Below, one piece after another: positions 33,957 to 44,609 of a DNA stretch of 64,000 nt. Under the pieces are notes generated by a model, which saw only the letters and a list, made by a program, of their open reading frames with translations, searched no databases and had not been told where the DNA came from. A program made the position numbers and the translations under genes. How positions within the stretch are numbered: position 1 is the stretch's first letter; each line of letters opens with the position of its first letter. Source of the DNA: Forficula auricularia (taxonomy: Eukaryota; Arthropoda; Insecta; Dermaptera; Forficulidae); contig JALMQS010000009.1 of assembly GCA_024734495.1 (NCBI GenBank), positions 458,017 through 522,016 of the forward strand, given 5' to 3'.

Positions 33957-34570
33957 TACTTTACCATACAGGGTATGGTCAAGTATTATAATCGTGCATG
34001 AAAAAAGTGGTTTTTTTCCTTCTTTTTTTTTTGAAATATCTCAAAAACAGCTAAAACTATTTTGATTAAAAAAATTGAACGAAACCATGGCATTTTGCTC
34101 TATAAAAAATCTCTAATAAGTGAACATCGAAAAAATTAAATTTTTCGAGATAATAATTGTTTTGTCAAAATGTCTGTTAGTTAGTCTGGCTGTTAGTCTG
34201 TTATTCTGTTAGTTAGTCTGTGCGTTACCAAATTTTTTTGGACGAGCTAGCTCAAAAACTAGTGTGAATATCGAAACCAAATTTCACACGTAGTTTTGGT
34301 CCATTGAGATTAAGAGCTGATTAGATTTTGGTGCATATCGACCCAAAATTAAGGGGGGGTTAAAAATTAAAAATCTAGGCCATTTGAGCAAACTCAACCA
34401 AATTTTGTATACATAATCAGTGGGACCCCAAAAGTCTAAAAATGCAAAAACTAACCGCCCTCCCTTACATGATTATAAATAATTTTATTAAATATTAAAT
34501 ATAAGAGAGGGACCAGGTCAAGTCAAGTGGATGGTCACATCAGAACACGTCAGCTTATTTTTTGTTCATA
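33957..34570 (+). repeat. TACCATACAGGG interspersed repeat, copy 1
   Basis: Starts with a hairpin ACCATACAGGGTATGGT, then TCAAGTATTATAATCGTGCA. Its middle has repeated GTTAGTCTG words (34168-34230), TTGGACGAGCTAGCTCAAAA and GGTCCATTGAGATTAAGAGC, and its end is CACATCAGAACACGTCAGCT. The inverted full copy at 46640-47705 shares both ends. Short copies are at 22320-22505 and 23912. No terminal inverted repeat, target duplication or coding frame was found, so the class is unknown. Confidence 0.65.
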
Positions 34571-35880
34571 CGTGTTTAGAAAAATCTGAAAAAAATGATT
34601 AATTTTTTTGCCTTCAAAACCGAATCGATAATCGTATAAAGTTTTAAAATGTTTGTATTCAACCAACTATATTTTGATTAGTTTTTTAGTTTCAGGGCGT
34701 TTAATTGAAAAACTATCGTGTGTGCTAAGAACACATGGCAGAAGTGAAAACTTTTTAATCGATTCGAAAAGATATATGACCCGTTTAGAAAAAAAATGAG
34801 ACTAATATAGGTATAGGATATTGTATGTAAATTATTGTGTCATTTTTGCTCTCAGCATAACATAAAGGAATGGGTAGTTTCCAATAGACCGAATTGATTT
34901 TGGGTGTTTTTGAATTGCAAATGAGGTTTTTGAGAAACGTTCAATTTATTTTTCTCAATAAATTCTCTGGTAATATTATAAGGTCGAGTATAAATGTTTC
35001 CCAAATAGATAAATGATTAGTTTCTGATTTTCTTTATTTTGAATGAAAACCTTGTGACTTGGTAACTTTTGAGTGTTTTAATACATTTAAATTATACAAT
35101 ATTTAAGGCCTTAAAAAACTTATAATTAAACGATAAGATTTTGAATATTTTTTTATTAAAGATTCTCCAGAATTAGATAAATATGGAAATTTATTGAATG
35201 TTTTTGTGTATTGTAAGACGAAATCCTCTCTACCATGGAAAAGAACTCTAAGAGCATCTTATTAAAAATAGCTGAAGGAGGTTCGCTGCTCTAGAGTTGA
35301 TTACACACATATTTGATGGTAAGCTAATTTAGCAAACAGGAGGAGATAAAATGAACTTTAATCAAAGAAGCATAAACAGGTTCTTAATGATTAAAATTAA
35401 AATTAATCTGAGTATTGACTCTAGAGGTTGAGAAAAAAGCTTTTTGAATACGAATATCGCCTAGGGGTAGAGCGGTCAGGCTTTTACCATTAAAAAAATA
35501 ATTTAATCAACCTGAAGAGTCTTAATTATTTTTTGATATATAAATTGAATTGTGAAAATATTAATCTTTGAATAGTACTTTTGAGCAAACATTTTCTTCA
35601 ATCGAAAGTAAATTCTAAAATGGGAATTTGGCGAAATAGAAAGACCACGCAACGATAACAATGAACCTTTTCCATTTTTTAGGGTTTCATTAACATGTAT
35701 AAAAAATAACAAATGCCTCCCTGAAATAATAATACAAAGTAACCTGCCATTAACACCATAAACACCACCAAAAAAAACTCTTAGTTCACCAAACAGTCCA
35801 TTTAGGGAAAAAGCCCCAAAAAAGGGGGTAACCCACCCATGGACAGCAAAGCAACAAACAGCCCAACCTTGGTTATAGAT
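34571..35880. other. No gene seen
   Basis: AT-rich. A tRNA-A-box-like TAGGGGTAGAGCGGTCAGG at about 35463 may be a SINE scrap. A 69-codon frame (35503-35712) is not recognisable. Confidence 0.45.
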
Positions 35881-36376
35881 CAGAGTTTCTCAACATCAAG
35901 TCTATGGGCCGGTGCCGGCCCCTAGAAAAATTTTATCGGACCACGAACAAGTGATAAAATTGTAAATAAAAAATATATGTCGTTATCTTTAACTAAGAAA
36001 AATTAAATGCAGCTGTTTACCAACAATTATAAACCTACAATATTCAAAAATATTTTCCACCAGATATAAAAATAGAGAGATGAATGGATTACATACTAAG
36101 CAATTTGAAGAATATAATTTGAAAAACATTTCATTCAACAAACCGATAAGACTGTCTTTTGGGATTAATTTCTGTATAATATTAAAACCGATCTTTTCCA
36201 ACAAAATTTGTATTTCTGTGAAAAAAGAGTACTAAAATTTACTTCAAAAATCAATGAAAATATTACTTTTATTTGACAATAAATATATACCTTCTGAAGA
36301 ATAGTTTTCTGCAATGCCATTAATGAAAAATAAACTGGGAAACCACTTATCCATAAATTCATCTCTTCGTCTTAAT

Positions 36377-38427
36377 CAGGGCTGTCCAAGCAGCGGCCCC
36401 CGGGTATAAGGCCCGACATGAAATTATGAAAATATTTTAATGTACTCATTGGAAAACATATCTGATAAGATTTGACCTCATAATTTATTTTTCTAAAATA
36501 AGAAGAAATTGGAAAATCTCTCCTTTCGATGAATAAAAGGACAGATTTAAATTTTTAATGTGAAAAAATATATAAAGATTTTCGAGAAAAAAATCCCACA
36601 ATTTTGACATAAATTATTTTGGCTTCATTTTTATTAGATACTAGCTTCAAGGCCCGCCTTTGGCGAGCCTTTTGCTAGCCAGGGGGCTTCGCCCCTGGAT
36701 CCCCACGTGGCTGCTTTATTGATGTTTTATTAGTAACAGAGAATAAATATAATTGTTTTGTTATAAAGTCTTAAATAGATATAATTTGAGATTCTATTTA
36801 ACTGCAATATACATTCATAACAAATAAGATGAAACAAATATTTAAAATGTATTAAAAATCCACTTGTTATCATTAAAGGGAAAATAAAAAAAGTTATATT
36901 ATATGTAGGTATTATTATAGAAAAGAAGACTTGAAAATTACAATTATTATTCATTTTGATAGACACAAAAGTATATAAAATCTATTTATAAAAAATTCTC
37001 TTATTCTCAAGCTTGAGTTGTTTATCATAAAAGAATTTAGTCTTTTTGATTTTAAGTCGATTCTCCACGTTTTCAGTAGAGGTTGCCATTAATAGTCAAA
37101 ACATCAAAAATGGAATTCAATAAGGTTATTCCTCTAGTATTAGATAAGAATCGATCGTTATTTTTTATTTTAAGTCGATTCCTCCATGTCTTCACCAATG
37201 GCTACCAATAATAATCGAAGGGTCAAAAATCTAATGTAGAATTCTTATTCCTCAAGTATTAGATGAGAATCGATTGCTATTTTTGATTTTAAGTCGATTC
37301 CTCCATGTCTTCACCAATGGCTACCAATAAAAACCGAAACGTCAAAAATCGAATGTAGAATGGTTATTCCTCGACTGTTAAATGAGAATCGATCATTATT
37401 TTTGAATTAAAGTCAACATGAACTGCAAATTGCAAGTGATATCTGTTTAATAATAAAGAAATAATCATATTAATATTTCAAATCAATTTGGATAAAGTTT
37501 AGCAACGATCCGTTGCAGTTTATTTTTTTAATTTTTGTTTTTAAATGTACTTTAAAAAAAATAGATAGTTTTTTTAAATCTTTGTTGCATTATTAGATTC
37601 TTCTTCAACGATAATGTGGTTAGAACTATTATATATGCTATTAAGAATGAATGACATTCAAAAATCTCGCCTAACAGGTCCGCGAACACATGTTTAGTTT
37701 GCTAGTCTAGTTCCTTTATTGTTTGGCAAGCTATATTGGCTAAACTGATTTTTTTTTAGTTTTTCCTCAATTTTCCAATTTTCCGGGCAACTTTTCAAAT
37801 TTTTTACGTATTAACCTGTATTGGACTATAACGAACATTAAAAAAAAAATTAGCCAAATCGGTCCAGGCATTTGAGAGATCTGCGCTTACAAAGAAAAAG
37901 AAATTCATTTTTATTATATAGATAAATATTTTAACTGCAAACTTTCTGATTGAATATGTATGAAACTGCAATCAGACAAAGAAAGATAAATTTAATAATA
38001 TGTCTCTTTATTAGAATTTTACAAAAATTATCTACTGAGAAAAAAATATTCCTAGTTTCAAAATATGCATTCATTTTTTGATAATATTAATTTATAAATA
38101 CGTGAAGAAGCTATTTTCAAGAATAAAATTCACTAAAAGCAAAATTTTAAGCTCAACTACATATTAGGTAAAAAAATAATGAAGTTTCAAATATTTAAAA
38201 ATTTGAAGTGATAAATGATTTAAAATTAAAATTCTGAAGAAAAAGAACTCACACTTTATTATTATCCATGACATTTTTTCTACTTTATCATGGTAGAAAT
38301 CATTATTCTACATTATTAAATATATGTTTTGATTAACTAATATCAATAGAATATTTTATATGCGGCCCGAGGCATTTGTTTTTTCTTCAAATGCGGCCCA
38401 TGTATGCGAAAAGGTTGGACACCCCTG
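36377..38427. mobile_element. Inner hAT transposon of the nest
   Basis: Ends CAGGGCTGTCCAA and TTGGACACCCCTG are inverted repeats, each next to a GCGGCCC block. Flanks GTCTTAAT and GTCTACAA share five of eight bases, a decayed duplication. It sits wholly inside the outer hAT and itself contains a Helitron. Without the Helitron it is about 770 bp and non-autonomous. A partial relative in the opposite orientation ends at 9104. Confidence 0.7.
36641..37922 (-). mobile_element. Non-autonomous Helitron, copy 2, inside the hAT nest
   Basis: On the minus strand it starts TCTATATAATAAAAATG (at 37922) and ends with hairpin GCTCGCCAAAGGCGGGC, then CTTGAAGCTAG (at 36641), inserted between A and T. Both ends match the Helitron at 13114-14646. 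The middle differs: it carries several imperfect units of about 120 bp (37030-37430) with AAGTCGATTCCTCCATGTCT, ACCAATGGCTACCAATAA and TTATTCCTC. No Rep/helicase frame is present. Confidence 0.82.
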
Positions 38428-38722
38428 GTCTACAACAAATTTACAACCAATAATATCGAAAACATTAGAATATCACATTAAAAATAAATGTTTATTGTTA
38501 AAAATATTATAACTATTGAGTTTGTGATTTTCTTAATTATACATATTTTAAAAATGATATTAATTTTTTATGTGATTTATGGAAATAAATATTAAAAATA
38601 TTTATAATGATTATAATTTATTTTATTTAATCAATTTGAAAAACTTTAGCAGTCCTTCTAAAATAAGTTTTATTTCTACCGGTCTGGGGCTAAAGAAAAG
38701 GTTGAGAATCGCTGATATAGAT

Positions 38723-40980
38723 CATAATTGAATTTTCTATCATAATGAAAAGCCAATAATAATAAACGTACCATTGTTATTTTTTGAAAGAGAAATTGAA
38801 AGAAGGGAATAAATATTTGAGTTCAATCCGGAAAAAAAAGGATTTGAGTTTTAATCGTGACTTCGGCGCCAAATGGCTGCATTTGGAGAGTAGGGAGATT
38901 GGTAAAGAGGAACGCATATTGAAAGAAGCCGCTACTTTATTTATCGGAAACAGTTTTATAAACAAATTGATCATTATTAAATTTTTATCACCTTTTCCAA
39001 TGTCTAGCATTACTATTGAAATTTTATAGTAAATATCTACATCCACCAAGATATAACAAACCATCTGCGAAGTCCTCCTTCGGCGGGCATCTACCTAGCA
39101 AGAAACGGTGATTGAAAATTTTAGATTTTAAATTATTTTTAAACTCCCACTTATTTATTTAACGAATTGCTTAAGCACGGCCAATCACTGACCTCCATTC
39201 GATCTTTTTAACCAATCAGAGGGATCACGTCGTTGTTGTTAAGCGCTTTATAATAATAGATATATTGTTATTCGCTAACAGTTAAGGAGGTCCTTTTGTT
39301 CTACGTGAGTCAAAAGAAGTGTAGTATTTAATATTTAATAAATTAAGTTAAAATACAAATGAAAAATAATAGAATTATAAAATAAATAGTATGAATGCCG
39401 TAAACGTTTGAAATAAAAACAATTATAAAAAAAATAATTAAATACAAAATTAGTTTGATTTATTTAAATCAGCTGATAATAACTCTTGTATGATTTGGCA
39501 TTGCGTTGTATTAATACATTTTATGTTTATCTCCAAAAATAGCATTTATGTGATTTTATAAAGTAAATATCTAAGTAAATTCGAAGGTCAGTGATATATT
39601 TTATTGTAAAAAAGAAACCTGCATGTTTCAAAAAGCTAATTTTTAGTTTATTTTAACTTTATCTATTCAACTACTAGTAGTATAATTCAAGAGAAAGTGT
39701 CAAAATCTTAATTTTCCATAAGACTCTAAGAAAATGTTATTTTCAAAAATTTGCACGCTAATGTGTGAGTGAAAATTCAGCAAAGTATAGATAGAGACTT
39801 TAACTATTAAAAAAAATTAAGTTATAGTTAAAATCTAATATTTTTTATTTAATATTGGCGACAAAAGGACCACCTTAACAAGTTGTCGGTCAAAAGAATT
39901 GAGATCTGTATTACTGTATTGGAAGACTGCAGATCGGTCAAAATATTGAATTCACTTCAATTTATTTATTTTTAATTCCTCATTGGGTTTAAAAATGTCT
40001 AAAAAAGTGGAAAAAAATAATTTTCATGATTTGTTTTATGTCTGTCTGTATGTCTGAATTCCAATGCTCATGTAAACATGAGAACGAAAAGTAGTAGAAA
40101 GTTCATTCTTGTGACAAAAAAATCGCTTGCCATGCTTTTAAATTGGTGATTCAAAAATTCAGAAAACATTATTTTCTCATTGATTTTATTATTATTTGTT
40201 TAAGACTATGTCATAATATAGGTATAAAAGGGCGTACCGAATCTTGAAAAAATAAATTTTCATTTTTCCTCGATTTTATTTTTATTTAAAGACAAAAAAA
40301 CTTTGATATAGATATTATGGGCACGTTTGGAGACAATACTACATAAAAATTCTAGTGAGTTTCAAATCCTCCCCGCTTCTTTTGACATCACTGGGCGGGC
40401 ATTGCCAATCTAAAGTTTGGATGAGAAAGAAAAGAGGATTTCGTCTTACAAAACCATGTAAGTATATGTTGTGCCTTGTGGTTTACAAGCTGTGTCCCGT
40501 AGAAATCTTTATTATTAAATTAAATTTTTGATGAGTAAAGAGCTTTACTAGCGCCATTGTAAATTTCACAATATAATTGAAATTAAAAATAGAATGCTCC
40601 TTTTTAAATTTATTTTGTTATTATCTTAGAAATAATCTCTTAAACTTACCTAAATCATGTATTAAATTGACGGAAAAAGCAAAAACATTTTCAAAATCAT
40701 AAATTTGGGAGATTTGGTAATTTTCGAACAGTGAAAGATTTGTTCTAGGAGAAACTGAGGGGTGAACCGCGACCCAAAATCGTGTACACCTGCTTCCACT
40801 TCTACTTTCATTTCCAAGTAGAAGACAATAGATGACAATAGATTATCTAATGAATTCCAAATTAATTCCAAATAATTCGTCTTGAAGGAAAAAAGACAAT
40901 TATAGTCTTGAGAACATTATATCTTTCGGCCTTCTGGCGAATACCCTGTAAAAAGTTTTGTATATATCCTATTTATGTTT
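38723..40980. other. No gene recognised
   Basis: AT-rich. A plus frame of 81 codons (38784-39029) reads FNRDFGAKWLHLESREIGKE in part; it resembles nothing I can name. GCGAAGTCCTCCTTCGGCGGGC at 39067-39088 could be a diverged Helitron 3' hairpin, but the match is weak. The rest shows no structure. Confidence 0.45.
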
Positions 40981-41131
40981 CTTGTATATAATTTTAACTA
41001 ATGACAAGTGTATCAAAATTTTTTATATAAATATTGACTAATTCCCGGTAAGCAGAAAAATTAAATTTTAATTGATTATGTGCTCGGACGAGACTGATTT
41101 GTTGTTATTAATTTTGTTCTATTGTTTGGCT

Positions 41132-41168
41132 CTGAAGATGGCCATAACCAATGGCCGAAACGTTAGTG
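41132..41168 (+). ncRNA. Hammerhead-like motif, diverged type
   Basis: CTGAAGA, one extra T, a six-base stem GGCCAT/ATGGCC, then GAAAC and GTTAGT. The core differs from CTGATGA at one base, which would be expected to harm cleavage. The layout matches the copies at 42919 and 43881, including the extra base before stem II. Confidence 0.4.
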
Positions 41169-41229
41169 GTAATTGATAAATAAAAAGAAAAAAATTGAAG
41201 CTGCACGTCTCTTATTTTAAACCTAAACA

Positions 41230-41822
41230 TTTAAATAGTATATTTTATAAAGAGTTTGAAATATATATTTTCGTTAGAATATCTCGAAAAAATTATTTTT
41301 GAACCTCCTCTTCGAAGGGTAGTTGATACAAAGGGGTAGGCGACCGCCTTCGTCACCCCCTGGATCGGCGCATGGCACAGACGGAGAGGTAGACAAAAAA
41401 TTATGCTTGAAAATTATTTTTCTTCATCTTTCAAATATATCTTCTAGTAAATACGAATAAGCAAAAAAAAACTTATCTAATAAAAATAATTTAATCGAAA
41501 AAAGAGTACAAGATTTGTTGATTTTTAAGAGTAGTCATCCTCTTCAAACAGAAAAAAGAACATCCTCTTTGATTTATCCTTAAAAACAACTTAAGCTCAC
41601 ATTTGTGATAGATATGAATATCGACTGTAAAATAAATATTATTTTAACTCACTGTTTCTTCCATCTATTCTTGTTTTAATGTCTAATCTTACATGTGTTA
41701 GTAAAAATTTTATTGTAAGCAGTATTATTTCTTAATCAAAGGCTTGTTTTGTATTAATTTTGTTATATCCTTTAATTTTAACACCTTTGCCCTAATCACT
41801 TTCTTTTGAACAGCTACCGAAG
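41230..41822. other. No gene seen
   Basis: AT-rich sequence without recognisable features. Confidence 0.45.
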
Positions 41823-41942
41823 TCAGAGAGACTAGTTAATACAATGGTTGCCTGCAACGTCGGCAACCAAAAGTACACCCCACTTGTATAATGAATGGGT
41901 CCCTGACGTTACACACAGGCACCTAATTAACTAGTATCTCTG
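41823..41942. mobile_element. Small terminal-inverted-repeat element
   Basis: Ends TCAGAGAGACTAGTTAAT and ATTAACTAGTATCTCTGA are inverted with one mismatch in 18. The 120-bp unit is GC-richer than its surroundings and contains an inner hairpin (GGTTGCC...GGCAACC, 41846-41868). No target duplication or superfamily can be assigned. Confidence 0.55.
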
Positions 41943-42700
41943 AATTTACCAGATTCACGCAATAAAAAACACTAAAGTAATATAAAATAAATTCAAAATG
42001 ACTAATAATAATAGGAAGCAGCTGCCAATAGATAAATCAAATTTTTTTGAAACCCACTATCTATTAGAAGTCAATAAGGTAATTCTGAAAGGATTTTTAT
42101 TTTATTTATCTAATATTTGAGTAAAAGAAAGTATTCCAGTCTTTCTTCTTCATTTTCTTAAAAAGGTTACAGTCAATTCTTTTAAATAATAAGTCGCACT
42201 TATATATATCATCTGTCTGATTCTTTGGGGAATCAAAACAGATAAAGTACCTACTGAAATAAAGTAGGTTCTAATGTTTGTGGCCCGATATATACCAAAA
42301 ACTAATCAGTGCTTCATTTTGTTAAAATAATTGTAGGTTTTAAATTATATGGTATGTTTTCAATTATATTTCAATTGGTTGAACGTGGACGAAAAAAAGG
42401 AATCCATACATCCAGTTGCAAAGATTAAATGAAAAAATCGCACTTTTTGGACCCCATGTAATTTTTGGAAAAACGGTCACGTGCTAAAATTCGACCTAAA
42501 TGAATACTACAATTTATGACTTTGATTGAGACCATGGGTTTCGCAGTCTTTACCTGAAGACACTTTGAAGTCGCTTGGTCCAAGACCGAATCCTATACTT
42601 TATCTGTTTCGCATTAGATAAAAGAAAAACATGAATTTTTATCGATTATTGTTTTATGGGCTTAACCGGATTGACTTTTGAACTAATCATATATAGTTAT
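41943..42700. other. No gene seen
   Basis: AT-rich. Short similarity to the CAGAG/AACAACTC repeat family begins near 42708. Confidence 0.4.
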
Positions 42701-42918
42701 AAGTTTATTTGCAGCAAGTAGAGAACAACCTCATTGTTTTCTTCTAAAAATCAACAACTCTCTTACTTTAATTGAAAAGTTTTTGTTTTGCCGAGAGTAG
42801 CAGAGTTGTTGATTCACAAAGAGAAACAAAGAGGTTGTCCTCTGCTTTATGCAAATAAACATACACACATATATATCGAGATGATATATCTGTATATATA
42901 TATTATTTATTTGTTTGA

Positions 42919-42955
42919 GACTATAATTTCGAAGACTTGGTCTTCATCATCAGTC
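42919..42955 (-). ncRNA. Hammerhead-like ribozyme motif, copy B
   Basis: On the minus strand: GACTGATGA, one extra T, stem II GAAGAC/GTCTTC (six pairs, loop CAA), then GAAAT and TATAGTC. It differs from copy C at the base after GAAA. Stem III would be the minimal AC/GT type capped by TATA, as known for ribozymes of Penelope-like elements that act as dimers. Confidence 0.5.
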
Positions 42956-43880
42956 TTTTTTAATTATAAATGTTGTTTTTCATGGAGTCAATATCGTATG
43001 GATATTGAAAATTTGATGTTCCTTGTTCCCTGGTGGTCAGTTGGTCTAAGCTGGTCTAAGCTGACCACCAGTGAAGAAGGAACATCAAATTTTCAATATC
43101 CATTCGATATTGACTACATGAAAATTAATTTTTAAGAAAAAATAAAAACCGACTTCAAAAATTAAATGCAACAAATAAAATACACTAAAAGGTTTAAATA
43201 ATTATTATCTTATTTAGTTACAACTAAACGACGAAATATTAACATGAAATTACTTTTTGAAGTCGGTGCCAAACAAACTATACCTATAAGCGAGCGTACC
43301 CGGCAAACGTACTAAGTAAGATCCGTCGAGTGCGATTCATAAAAGGTATATATTTGGCACCAACTTCAAAAAGTAATTTCATGTTAATATTTCGTCGTTT
43401 AGTTGTAACTAAATAAGATAATAATTATTTTATACCTTTTAGTGTATTTTATTTGTTGCATTTAATTTTTTGAAGTCGGTTTTTATTTTTTTCTTAAAAA
43501 TTTTTATTTTTCTCTTTTTAGTGATGTTATTAATAGTGATGATATCATCAGAACTTGACCAAATTAATATGACACCATCCCTAAGACACCCCTTTCGGAT
43601 AAAAAAAGAACCATCGAAATCGGTTCATAAACAAAGAGGTTAGGTCTAAACAAACCTAATAAAAAAGGTCTATTACCTATGGAAAAAAATCGAAAAAAAA
43701 TGGGACCAATCGGAAGCTAGACTGGACCCAATGCAAAAAAAATTTTCAAAATCGGTTGACAATTGGCGGAGATATGAGGTAACATAGGCACACAAAAAAA
43801 AAAAAAAAAAAAATTCAGTCGAATAGAGAACCTCCTCCTTTTTTGAAGTCGGTTAAAAAACAACATTTATAATTAAAAAA

Positions 43881-43917
43881 GACTGATGATGAAGACCAAG
43901 TCTTCGAAACTATAGTC
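43881..43917 (+). ncRNA. Hammerhead-like ribozyme motif, copy C
   Basis: GACTGATGA (core at 43883-43889), one extra T, stem II GAAGAC/GTCTTC, GAAAC (43906-43910), TATAGTC ending in the GTC cleavage triplet (43917). Of the three CTGATGA copies this one keeps the fullest consensus. Stem I is weak (GA/TC adjoining the core). Confidence 0.55.
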
Positions 43918-44348
43918 TCAAACAAATAAATAATATATATATATATATATATACAGATATATCATCTCGATATATATGTGTGTATGTTTATTTGCATCAA
44001 GCAGAGGACAACCTCTTTGTGAACTCTCTTACTCATAAGTTTCCGATATTTGATTCAATCGCGAATCGAATGCAGGTGATTTTTGTTAATTAATAGCAAA
44101 CGCCTAACACAGGTGTTAACAGATCGAACGCGCTGGACTGGGGGATTGAATATATAACATCTCAGATTACAAATCCATTTGGTGAACCATATTAGTGTTT
44201 GGTATAAAGGCGTCATGTGGGCTAATCGCGAAATGATTCTGGATCATAGCTAAATGGATCACATCTTTTTCATTTTCTCTTGGTCCAGACTTAAGATTCA
44301 GCAGACTCCAATAGCCTCAATCAGCAGTAGTCTCGCGATATATATATA

Positions 44349-44607
44349 TGTGACCTTCTCCGAGAAAAGGGACTGACGAAAAAAAAACAATTTAAAACCA
44401 AAAAATCAAAAAAAATTTTTTTAATGTTTTTCTCATTTTTATCGATTTTCCCAAGTTCGTTTTGTACGTTTTTATGGGGTAAATAAATTTTTATCAGAAA
44501 TCTAACTCATTTCATCTTATTCTACACCCTTTTAGGTACCAGAATCCACTCTTAAGTCCAAACCCGTTTTTTGACACACTAGGTCCCTTTTCTCGGAGAA
44601 GGTCACA
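44349..44607. mobile_element. Miniature element with TA duplication (Tc1/mariner type)
   Basis: Perfect inverted ends TGTGACCTTCTCCGAGAAAA followed by GGGAC, flanked by TA (44347-44348, 44608-44609). It is 259 bp, without coding sequence. The TA duplication suggests mobilisation by a Tc1/mariner transposase, though the TA lies in or next to AT-repeat sequence on the left. Confidence 0.8.
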
Positions 44608-44609
44608 TA

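Larger units (their letters stand above)
35881..38714. mobile_element. Outer hAT transposon of a three-level nest
   Basis: Ends CAGAGTTTCTCAAC and GTTGAGAATCGCTG are inverted repeats followed inward by GGGCCGGTGCCGGCC and CCGGTCTGGGGC. The flanks TTATAGAT (35873-35880) and ATATAGAT (38715-38722) are an 8-bp duplication with one mismatch. Removing the nested element leaves about 780 bp, too short for an autonomous hAT. Minus-strand frames of 71 and 65 codons (35989-36362) overlap it, but I cannot match them to a transposase with confidence. Confidence 0.8.
42823..44023. repeat. Compound palindrome of about 1.2 kb
   Basis: The outer arms (42823-42980 and 43855-44023) are inverted copies. Each carries AGAGGTTGTCCTCTGCTT, an AT microsatellite and a hammerhead-like motif. 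Between them lie two further palindromes: 42979-43130, centred on TAAGCTGGTCTAAGCTGACC, and 43133-43500, whose arms contain ACCGACTTCAAAAA and TTAGTTACAACTAAACGACG around a non-repeated loop (43274-43355). The segment 43500-43858 ends in the GAAGTCGGTTAAAAA repeat also seen at 14.7 kb. Nested fold-back repeats are the simplest reading. A 115-codon frame across the left side is accidental. Confidence 0.75.

Noticed and set aside
38784..39029. 81-codon plus-strand frame as a host exon
   Set aside because: No splice context, no recognised domain, and an overlapping minus frame of similar length.
39067..39088. Helitron 3' end
   Set aside because: The hairpin is similar, but the CTAG terminus is misplaced and no 5' end was found.
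42788..43135. 115-codon plus-strand frame
   Set aside because: It runs through an AT microsatellite and palindrome arms, so openness follows from the repeats.
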